Source: Ruminococcaceae bacterium Marseille-P2935 (GTDB taxonomy: Bacteria; Bacillota; Clostridia; Oscillospirales; Ruminococcaceae). From it: a stretch of 64,000 nt of DNA. This document shows, piece after piece, positions 57,653 through 64,000 of the stretch (the stretch's first letter is position 1; the number at the start of each line of letters is the position of its first letter). The stretch lies in NCBI GenBank assembly GCA_900104565.1, contig LT629951.1, positions 277,501 to 341,500 of the forward strand. The letters are read 5' to 3'. The notes below the pieces were generated by a model. The model did not search any database. It was not told where the DNA came from and saw only the letters and a list, made by a program, of their open reading frames with translations. The position numbers and the translations under genes were made by a program.

Positions 57653-57696
57653 TGCGTCGCCTCCTCACTTTTGTTGATAAGGGTATTGTAAAACCC

Positions 57697-57773
57697 AAAT
57701 GTCCGCGAAATGTTACAGCGGCCAAAAGATTTCATTGAAAATCGGGGTGAAATGTTACAACGCTCGGACATTT
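57697..57773 (-). promoter_or_regulatory. Control region of module B with paired response-regulator-type sites
   Basis: AAATGTCCGCGAAATGTTAC (from 57697) faces the inverted TGTTACAACGCTCGGACATT (from 57753). TACAAT (57690-57685 on minus) may be the -10 box. The same layout stands before module A, and one site before the response-regulator gene (62879). Confidence 0.65.
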
Positions 57774-57802
57774 CAAAAATTTCCTTGAGGAACGGTAAAA
57801 AA

Positions 57803-57826
57803 GCGGGGTAGCACACGCCACCCCGC
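57803..57826 (-). terminator. Terminator of ABC module A
   Basis: GCGGGGT and ACCCCGC pair, T6 on the minus strand. Confidence 0.85.
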
Positions 57827-57842
57827 CAATCCCATACAGTTG

Positions 57843-60260
57843 CTATTCCGTTCTCAACCGTTCCACCAAAGTATCTTTCTCAATGGATCGGCTAACCCCA
57901 TAGCTAATGCAAATCTGCAATCCAACAAGCAAAATGGAGAATAAAAGAATCGGGAATATATTAAACTCAAAAAGGATAAATTTCAGGGCCAATACCTTAT
58001 TTGCCAAATAACATAGCAGGACACCTACTGTAACGCCAAAAAAGGTTGCCAATATTGCAGACTTTACACTAATGCTCATTCCCTCTCGGTAAAGCATTTT
58101 TCTTAGTTGCTGATTTGTCATTCCGACTGCCTGCAAAAGAGCAAATTCCCGTTTACGGACAATAGCGCTGCTGATTAGCATATTCACCATATTTAATAGC
58201 CCGAAAAGAATTACAAATGCAGAGATACCGTACAGACTGCTTGTGGTTGCCTTTATGAATCCTCTAATTGTAGAAAATTCTTCATCGTAAATTTTGAGCC
58301 TCAAATTCGGATTTCCGCTTATAAGCGCCATGATCCCATCTTGAACAGATTCCTTATAATCCGGGTCGCAAAAAACGGATAAATGTGATGTATTATTATA
58401 AGGGGAAAGTTCTTCTATTGCTTCGCTGGTACAATAGAACAACCCTGTTGATGGGAAGTAAGCAATCCCGGCAACGGTAAAAGTTTTTTCAATGGTTTGT
58501 CCGGCAACATCAAAATGGAATAATAGTGTATCTCCAATTTTCAAATCGCCATAGTTTGTATCACTTCGATCTGTACGGTATTTATTGACAACTATGCCAT
58601 CCAGACCGACTTCATCATAATTGATTGTACCGTCCACAAGTTCACTTGCATTAGCAACAAGTTCTGGTGATAGACTGTTTACAGTTTCTAAATTGTCCTC
58701 TGGCGAATCGTAGACAACTTTTGATTCTACTAAGCGGCCCACGACACATCCATCCAATACAATCTTTTCTACGCCGGGAATTTTATATATTTGTGCCTGC
58801 AAATCCTCTGATAGAGGATTGTCTTGAATGATAGTCGGAAAACGCTCATAAAAGTTATCCATCTGTATGCCAATCTGGAAATCCTCGTCTAATGGATAGC
58901 TTTGTCGCAACATAGCCGGAAGATTGATGGAAGAAATGAGGATAGCTAATGCAATCATCAAGGTTCCACTAATGCTCAATGAAATAATTGACATACGGTT
59001 TTTCTTCTGATTCATTTTCAGGTTGCTTTGCGCCAAAGTATTTGGTGTAATCCGCTTCAATGTTTTGTGTCCTTGTCTGGCCTTTTCCCCTTGAAATTTC
59101 ATTGCTTCAATAGGAGAAGTTTTGGCAAGAAGTTTCGCCGGCTTTCTCAAAGCGAACTTGATAACAGCAAAAATCAAGAATCCAGACAATAAAACAATCG
59201 CCATATCATATAAAAGCCATCGTACCCCGGAGAGAATAACTACAATCAAAATAGAAATCAATGCTCCCAAAGGGATAAACCGTAATGCCAGTAAATTCCC
59301 CTGCATTTTCAAAAAGTAACGCAACTGTTTTTTCGTCGTCCCTAATGAAATAAACTGGGCATACATAGGCATCGAATTGACAATGGAAATATAAAAAATA
59401 CTGTAAATTACAAAGCTGCTGGCGAACATAATAAATATCGCAAAAAAGATAATACCGACCGCCACAGCACCATCAATATAGATTCCATCAATATATCTGT
59501 CATTTAGTATGATGTCAAAATCCTTAATACCTTCGGCTTCACCCTTACTTTTCAAGAAATCTTTTTGAGTGTCAGGACTCATATCGGCTTTTTCCGAATT
59601 AAGTGAAACTAATACATCAACAGTCGAGGCAGTTTGTGTGCTGTAAGTTAAAGAAAGCTCGCTGTACTGTTGTGCATATTCTGTGCGGAAACGATCAGAG
59701 GTCAGAATATAAAACTGTTTTCCTTTTTCCTGCGTTTTGTTTTGGATAATGCCGCAAACAGTAAATGTGTTTTCTTTCAATTCGTTTGTCAAGGTGTCTA
59801 CATATTCAAAGGAAAATGTATCACCTAACGCCAATTTGTGAATAGACAGATAAGTTTCAGATACAAGTACCTCTGTGTTACTTTGCGGTAGGTTTCCATC
59901 CATCAGTTCAAAGCCCAAAAAGGACATTGACGGATCATCCATGTATGCCAGATCAGTGCGCCCATCACTGTTCACAATATTACCAAAGGTCTTATAAACA
60001 CCAACTGCTTCAAAATCATTATCGGTCTGCAACTTGTTTTTCGTATCTTCGCTCACAGCGCGAAACATAGCATGATAAGGTGCTTGTGTGGATTGTTTCA
60101 GTGCGTCATTTACTAAAATCGAAAAGACGGTTGCCATTAGGCAAGTCGCAATTACAATAATAATTGCAGTGATTAAAGTCTTGAGCTTATGTTCCTTTAG
60201 GTCAGCTTTCGCCAGTTTCTTTATAATAGTGCTGGTGTCATTCTCAAAAGGCCATGTCAT
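57843..60260 (-). CDS. FtsX-like ABC permease, module A
   Basis: An 805-aa permease of the same type as 54322-56706, starting MTWPFENDTSTIIKKLAKADLKEHK, with FtsX cores (IIFFAIFIMFASSFVIYSIF and SAFVILFGLLNMVNMLI) and two extracellular domains. Sequence divergence from module B beyond the first ten residues is large, whereas the ATPases are almost identical. The two modules therefore probably handle different peptides while sharing an ATPase type. Confidence 0.85.
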   Translation of the reverse strand: MTWPFENDTSTIIKKLAKADLKEHKLKTLITAIIIVIATCLMATVFSILVNDALKQSTQAPYHAMFRAVSEDTKNKLQTDNDFEAVGVYKTFGNIVNSDGRTDLAYMDDPSMSFLGFELMDGNLPQSNTEVLVSETYLSIHKLALGDTFSFEYVDTLTNELKENTFTVCGIIQNKTQEKGKQFYILTSDRFRTEYAQQYSELSLTYSTQTASTVDVLVSLNSEKADMSPDTQKDFLKSKGEAEGIKDFDIILNDRYIDGIYIDGAVAVGIIFFAIFIMFASSFVIYSIFYISIVNSMPMYAQFISLGTTKKQLRYFLKMQGNLLALRFIPLGALISILIVVILSGVRWLLYDMAIVLLSGFLIFAVIKFALRKPAKLLAKTSPIEAMKFQGEKARQGHKTLKRITPNTLAQSNLKMNQKKNRMSIISLSISGTLMIALAILISSINLPAMLRQSYPLDEDFQIGIQMDNFYERFPTIIQDNPLSEDLQAQIYKIPGVEKIVLDGCVVGRLVESKVVYDSPEDNLETVNSLSPELVANASELVDGTINYDEVGLDGIVVNKYRTDRSDTNYGDLKIGDTLLFHFDVAGQTIEKTFTVAGIAYFPSTGLFYCTSEAIEELSPYNNTSHLSVFCDPDYKESVQDGIMALISGNPNLRLKIYDEEFSTIRGFIKATTSSLYGISAFVILFGLLNMVNMLISSAIVRKREFALLQAVGMTNQQLRKMLYREGMSISVKSAILATFFGVTVGVLLCYLANKVLALKFILFEFNIFPILLFSILLVGLQICISYGVSRSIEKDTLVERLRTE

Positions 60261-60274
60261 AACTTGCCACCTCC

Positions 60275-60940
60275 TTACTCCACAATCTTTCCGTCCTCAA
60301 TGCGGACGATCCGATCTGCAAGGCGGGCAATATCGTTGTTGTGGGTAATCATCACAACAGTTTGCCGGAACTCCGCACTGGTGCGCTTGATAAGCCCCAG
60401 CACCTCGGCGCTGGTCTTGCTGTCAAGGTTGCCGGTTGGTTCGTCGGCCAGCACGATTGCCGGTTTGGTAATCAGGGCGCGGGCAATCGCCACACGCTGC
60501 TGCTGGCCGCCGGAAAGATTGTTCGGCATATTTTTCAGTTTATCTTCCAGCCCCAGCAGGTGAACGATCTCGGCCAAAAACTTCTGATCCACCGTGTCCC
60601 CGTCCAGCTCCACCGGCAGGACAATGTTCTCATACACATTCAGGATCGGAACAAGGTTATAGTTCTGGAAGATAAAGCCGATGTTGCGGCGGCGGAAGAT
60701 GGTAAGCTGCTCGTCGTTCATTTTTGACAGCTCTTTGTCCCGGACAATCACATTGCCGGAAGTAGGGGTGTCCAGCCCGCCCATCATGTGAAGCAGGGTG
60801 GACTTGCCGCTGCCGGAAGTTCCCACAACGGCCACAAATTCACCGTCATTTACGGAGAAGTTCACGCCGTCAAGGGCACGGGTAATGTTCGGCTCTGTGC
60901 CGTAATACTTTTTCAGATCAATCGTCTGTAAAACGCTCAT
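60275..60940 (-). CDS. ABC transporter ATP-binding protein, module A
   Basis: Start chosen at ATG 60940 behind GAAAGGAG; the frame upstream to 61069 runs through the operator region. The 221-aa ATPase is almost identical to the module B copy, with all motifs intact (GTSGSGKST, LSGGQQQRV, LADEPTGNLD). It lies 15 bases upstream of its permease. Confidence 0.92.
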   Translation of the reverse strand: MSVLQTIDLKKYYGTEPNITRALDGVNFSVNDGEFVAVVGTSGSGKSTLLHMMGGLDTPTSGNVIVRDKELSKMNDEQLTIFRRRNIGFIFQNYNLVPILNVYENIVLPVELDGDTVDQKFLAEIVHLLGLEDKLKNMPNNLSGGQQQRVAIARALITKPAIVLADEPTGNLDSKTSAEVLGLIKRTSAEFRQTVVMITHNNDIARLADRIVRIEDGKIVE

Positions 60941-60994
60941 ACTCAAAACTCCTTTCAAGGCTTTCTGCCTGTTGATAAGGCTATTGTAAAACCC

Positions 60995-61071
60995 AAATGT
61001 CCGCGAAATGTTACAGCGGCCAAAAAATTTCATTGAAAATCGGGGTGAAATGTTACAACGCTCGGACATTT
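60995..61071 (-). promoter_or_regulatory. Control region of module A with paired response-regulator-type sites
   Basis: AAATGTCCGCGAAATGTTAC (from 60995) faces the inverted TGTTACAACGCTCGGACATT (from 61051), as in front of module B. About 75 bp are identical apart from one base. TACAAT (60988-60983 on minus) may be the -10 box. Confidence 0.65.
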
Positions 61072-61117
61072 CAAAAAAATTTACGGCGGGCAGCCGGAAA
61101 TGGCCGTCCGCCGCGTT

Positions 61118-62149
61118 CTATTTTGTAGGCAGCATAATAGAAAATTCCGAACCCTTGCCCGGCTCCGAAACCACTTTGATATAGCCGCCCTGCCGCGTTA
61201 CAATCTCACGGGCCAGATACAGGCCAATGCCCACGCCCTGCTGTTCGTGTACTTCTTCCTCACGATAAAAGCGCCGGAAGATGGCGGCCTGATTGCTTTC
61301 GGAAATGCCCTTGCCGGTGTCGGTCACTTTGATCTCCACATACATTTCCCACAGCACCACCGACACAGAGATTTTTCCGCCTGCCGGGGTGTACTTTACC
61401 GCATTGTCCAACAGGTTAAAAAGGGCTTCGGATGTCCACTTGCTGTCATGGGAAACGGCCAAATCCTCCGGGCAGTCCACGGACACGGCGATTTCCTTTT
61501 TCTCCGCTGCATACACGATCCCACTCATGGCCTGCGCCACGGTATCAAAAAGGCGGCCCGGCTTCTTATCCAACTGGATCACGCCCGTTTCCAGCCGGGA
61601 GGTTTTCACAAGGGCCTGAAAGAGAAAGTCCAGCTTATCCGTCTGGCTGCGGATTCCCCGGATAAAATCGGTGCGCTCTGCCTCGGTCATGGGCTTTTCC
61701 AGCAGCGTGTCCGTCGCCATTTTCAGATTGCTTACCGGCGTTTTCACCTGATGGGAAATATCCGATACAAGGGTCTGTAACTCCTGCCGTTCCTCGTCCA
61801 CCCGGCGGCGGTTCTCCTGCATGATCTGGTAAAGCCTTGCCAGCCGGTGTCCGATTCTGGCAAGCTGGGTTTCGCTGTCCTCTGGGCGCTGGGGTGCTTC
61901 ATTTCCGGCGATCATGTGGTCTAAGGTCTGGCATAGGTCAGCGGTAAACTGCGACAGCCGCTTTCCAAACGCCTGTGTCAGTACAAAAATCCCCACAAGG
62001 GCGCACAGCAGCAGCGCACCGCCCGTCAGCAGCACCGCAATTTGTTTTGTCACAAAAAACAGGGCTATGGTGATCCCGGACATGGAGAGGACAAGCCCCA
62101 TTGCCACCCGGCCAAACAGCCGCTTTACCGAGAGGTTTTGAAACTTCAT
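61118..62149 (-). CDS. Sensor histidine kinase
   Basis: Start chosen at ATG 62149 behind GGGAGG; it overlaps the response-regulator stop (ATGA). The 343-aa protein has two membrane helices with almost no outside loop (RVAMGLVLSMSGITIALFFV and VLLTGGALLLCALVGIFVL), the layout of intramembrane-sensing kinases. The H box is SDISHQVKTPVSNL, N box FNLLDNAVKYT, G boxes DTGKGIS and GVGIGLYLA. It probably responds to antimicrobial peptides via the ABC modules. Confidence 0.88.
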   Translation of the reverse strand: MKFQNLSVKRLFGRVAMGLVLSMSGITIALFFVTKQIAVLLTGGALLLCALVGIFVLTQAFGKRLSQFTADLCQTLDHMIAGNEAPQRPEDSETQLARIGHRLARLYQIMQENRRRVDEERQELQTLVSDISHQVKTPVSNLKMATDTLLEKPMTEAERTDFIRGIRSQTDKLDFLFQALVKTSRLETGVIQLDKKPGRLFDTVAQAMSGIVYAAEKKEIAVSVDCPEDLAVSHDSKWTSEALFNLLDNAVKYTPAGGKISVSVVLWEMYVEIKVTDTGKGISESNQAAIFRRFYREEEVHEQQGVGIGLYLAREIVTRQGGYIKVVSEPGKGSEFSIMLPTK

Positions 62150-62838
62150 TTTGCCTCGCCTCCCGTCCATTGATAGCCCATGCCGTAAACAGTCTTGATG
62201 TAGGGTGCGCCGCCGTCAGATTCAATCTTGCTGCGAATCCGGCTGATGGAGGTTGTCAGGGTGTGTTCGTCCACAAACCTCTCGTCTATATCCCACAGCT
62301 TTTCCAAAAGCTGCCCACGGGTCAGCACTTGCCGGGGATTTTTGCGGAACAGGTTCAGCATTTTATACTCCATCGGGGATAGGGTCAGGGGCTTGCCGTT
62401 TAGGGACGCCGTCTGCTCCGAGAAGTCCAGAAACAGCCGCCCGTCGTCGTAAATGTCCTTGGCCGGTTTGTGGTGTTCCAGCATAGCGAACATGGCTTTG
62501 ATTTTTCGCTGCAAGGCCCCGATCACAAAGGGCTTTGTGATGTAGTCCACCGCGCCCACCTCATAGCCCCGTATCTGGTCGCTCTCCTGATCGTTGGCGG
62601 TCAGGAATATTACGATGGTGTCCGGGTGCTGGGGCTTTATCAGCTTGCACAGCTCAAAACCGTTCCCATCTGGCAGGTTAATGTCCAACAGCACTAAATC
62701 AAATTCCCGCTGGCGGATGGCGTCGGCTGCGGTTCTGGCATTTAGAGTAGAAGTCACGCCGTAGCCGTCTGCGGTCAGGTTATAGGCTAACATCTTATTC
62801 AAAAAACTGTCGTCCTCGACAATTAAAATCTGCTTCAT
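62146..62838 (-). CDS. OmpR-family response regulator
   Basis: Start chosen at ATG 62838 behind AAGGAAGTGAGG. The 230-aa protein has a receiver domain (ILIVEDD, phosphoacceptor in LVLLDINLPDG, TKPF) and a winged-helix output domain (LSPMEYKMLNLFRKNPRQVLT, HTLTTSISRIRSKI, VYGMGYQW). It is the likely binder of the AAATGTCCG-type sites in front of itself and both ABC modules. Confidence 0.9.
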   Translation of the reverse strand: MKQILIVEDDSFLNKMLAYNLTADGYGVTSTLNARTAADAIRQREFDLVLLDINLPDGNGFELCKLIKPQHPDTIVIFLTANDQESDQIRGYEVGAVDYITKPFVIGALQRKIKAMFAMLEHHKPAKDIYDDGRLFLDFSEQTASLNGKPLTLSPMEYKMLNLFRKNPRQVLTRGQLLEKLWDIDERFVDEHTLTTSISRIRSKIESDGGAPYIKTVYGMGYQWTGGEAK

Positions 62839-62878
62839 ATCCTCACTTCCTTTGCTTTTTGCAGATAGTATAACAGGC

Positions 62879-62899
62879 AAATGTCCGAGAATTGTTACA
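62879..62899 (-). promoter_or_regulatory. Response-regulator-type site before its own gene
   Basis: AAATGTCCGAGAATTGTTAC (from 62879) matches the sites before ABC modules A and B, about 40 bp before the regulator's start codon. It suggests autoregulation. Confidence 0.6.
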
Positions 62900-63012
62900 A
62901 GGACAAATATATTTATCATTTTACAGCTTTTTTATGTGTACTGCAATTTTATAAAAGAAAGGACAGCAGTATCATCAAATTGCTGTCCTTGCGGTTTATT
63001 ATAGCTGGTAGT

Positions 63013-63025
63013 GTATAAGCGTGGG
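63013..63025. repeat. Copy of the recombinase-region motif near the right end
   Basis: GTATAAGCGTGGG, the same 13 bases as the left arm of the inverted repeat at 47555-47567 in inverse orientation, 40 bp from the right boundary. A possible recombinase or excisionase site. Confidence 0.5.
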
Positions 63026-63064
63026 TTCATCATATTTGGTGTGGTATCTTTAACTATGGGAAAC

Positions 63065-63075
63065 TCCCGTTTCCC
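63065..63075. repeat. Right attachment-site repeat
   Basis: TCCCGTTTCCC, equal to 45856-45866. Confidence 0.8.
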
Positions 63076-63178
63076 ATTTTGAAATAGATTGCCGGGAGAT
63101 ACCAATTTTTTCAGCAAGCTCTGCTTGAGATAAATGCTTTTCTGCCCGAAGCTTTGCTATGTTTTCTCCTAAGGTCAT
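63065..63178 (-). pseudogene. 5' part of the XRE-type regulator gene cut by the element
   Basis: ATG 63178 behind GGAAGGTGGGG. It encodes MTLGENIAKLRAEKHLSQAE and onward, LAEKIGISRQSISKWETG, the first four helices of an XRE domain, up to the attachment repeat. Past the boundary the frame adds VSHS and stops at 63050. The second part is at 45169-45866. Confidence 0.85.
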
Positions 63179-63511
63179 ATAACCCCACCTTCCTTTGGCT
63201 TTAAGTATAACAAAAAAGCAGGAGGGAGTCGACCAACACGCCTTGAAATCATGGCAACCGGCAGTTGCAACAGACATTTTAATTTGTTTTGCCTACAAAA
63301 AATTGGCCGCGGAGGCCTTCTTAAACACCTGGACATAAAAAAGCGGTTTCCTATTTTATGGGGACATGCGCTTAAAAACCGCGGTGCATCTGCTATTACG
63401 ATGCAGTATTTTGGTCATTTTACGTTATATGACCAAATTGTCACACAAAATGGTTCAAAATATTTTATAATAAAAATATCTTTTCCAATTATGTTGCTGG
63501 GAGGGTTGGTT
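63179..63511. other. Intergenic stretch between divergent regulators
   Basis: No gene. An imperfect stem of AGCGGTTT (63341) and AAACCGC (63376) is the only structure I see. The stretch should hold the promoters of the disrupted regulator (minus) and of the 63512 response regulator (plus). Confidence 0.4.
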
Positions 63512-64000
63512 GTGAAAATTTTATTGGTAGAGGATGACCGCACCATAGCCTCTGGGCTGGAATATTCCCTGCAAACCGAAGGGTATGAGGTGATGGTTTG
63601 CGAAAACTGTGCTCAGGCGGAAAAGGAAATAGCGACAGGGGAATATGCCCTGTATTTATTGGACCTTACACTGCCGGACGGATCGGGTTATGACCTTTGT
63701 CGAAAAGCCAAAGGGTTTTCGGATGTACCGGTCATTTTTCTGACCGCCTGTGACGAGGAAGTGAGCGTGGTGATGGGGCTGGATATGGGGGCGGACGACT
63801 ATGTTACCAAACCCTTCCGCTTAAGAGAACTACTCAGCCGAATCAAATCGGTTTTGCGCCGGGCAAACCGGATTCCTGCCGACCCGGCGGTGTTGAATTT
63901 TGGGAACCTGACCATTCAACCACAAAAAGCTATGGTGCTTGTAAATGGCAAAGAGGTAGCGCTTACGGCGTTAGAATACCGGCTGCTGCTTACCTTTGCT
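63512..64000 (+). CDS. OmpR-family response regulator (partial at window end)
   Basis: GTG 63512 behind GGGAGGG. The first 163 residues are present: receiver domain with ILLVEDDRTIA, phosphoacceptor in LYLLDLTLPDG, TKPF, then the start of a winged-helix domain (KEVALTALEYRLLLTFA). A partner kinase is expected beyond the window. It belongs to the chromosome, outside the element. Confidence 0.88.
   Translation, partial: MKILLVEDDRTIASGLEYSLQTEGYEVMVCENCAQAEKEIATGEYALYLLDLTLPDGSGYDLCRKAKGFSDVPVIFLTACDEEVSVVMGLDMGADDYVTKPFRLRELLSRIKSVLRRANRIPADPAVLNFGNLTIQPQKAMVLVNGKEVALTALEYRLLLTFA

Larger units (their letters stand above)
45867..63064. mobile_element. 17.2-kb integrative mobilizable element of Tn4451 type
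   Basis: Bounded by an 11-bp direct repeat inside an interrupted gene. It carries a large serine recombinase at its left end, a TnpW-like protein, VapE/CHC2 replication proteins, a MOBQ relaxase with oriT, an excisionase-like protein and a DUF6076 protein. The cargo is a two-component system and two ABC transporters. There are no type IV secretion genes, so it would need a helper element for transfer. Confidence 0.88.

Noticed and set aside
56721-60940. Near-identical ATPases as an assembly duplication
   Set aside because: The adjoining permeases are clearly different and module B has an extra small membrane gene, so the two modules are real.

Overview
The window looks like chromosome of a spore-forming, gut-type Clostridia bacterium (Oscillospiraceae/Ruminococcaceae-like). 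Reasons: moderate G+C, frequent TTG/GTG starts behind strong GGAGG sites, tRNA genes with encoded CCA, a SpoIID-like/peptidoglycan-binding cluster, AzlCD, MurD, M42 peptidases, and a Tn4451-type mobilizable element.

Region 1 (1-14,750, all minus strand) is a polymorphic-toxin array. Two genes have a promoter and a shared leader (8464 and 14549). Their leaders carry DPEY-type motifs, but two unrelated pre-toxin cores follow. The second gene is frameshifted at an A6 run. Between and beyond them lie promoterless orphan cassettes (5' ends near 11538, 10108, 5491, 4360, about 2290 and 48). Each is a 5'-truncated pre-toxin or toxin tip plus an immunity-like gene, and most are closed by a GC-rich hairpin. 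Toxin tips include an Ntox50-type domain, a probable Ntox30-type domain, a glycine-zipper protein, and a domain with the catalytic pattern of ADP-ribosyl cyclase/CD38. The layout suggests silent donor cassettes feeding an expressed leader by recombination.

Region 2 (14,750-31,500) is ordinary chromosome: an ECF sigma/anti-sigma operon with membrane proteins, an EamA transporter, an AAA ATPase with a DUF3830 protein, a three-gene peptidoglycan-binding/SpoIID-like operon, a GNAT enzyme, an 18-bp tandem repeat, AzlCD, a lipoprotein, a HAD phosphatase, and a truncated Ku gene.

Region 3 (31,900-45,070) holds tRNA-Gly(CCC); murD with two M42 aminopeptidases, a GNAT and a YnbB-type PLP enzyme; tRNA-Leu(UAG); and a LacI regulator upstream of a FucU-type mutarotase and a ribose-type ABC importer.

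Region 4 (45,856-63,075) is a 17.2-kb integrative mobilizable element inserted into an XRE-regulator gene. The two halves of that gene lie at 45169-45866 and 63065-63178, flanked by an 11-bp direct repeat. The element carries a large serine recombinase, a TnpW-like protein, VapE and CHC2 replication proteins, a MOBQ relaxase with a recognisable oriT, an excisionase, a DUF6076 protein, and as cargo a two-component system with two tandem Bce/Cpr-like ABC modules that share an operator motif. A further OmpR-type response regulator begins at 63,512 and runs off the window.
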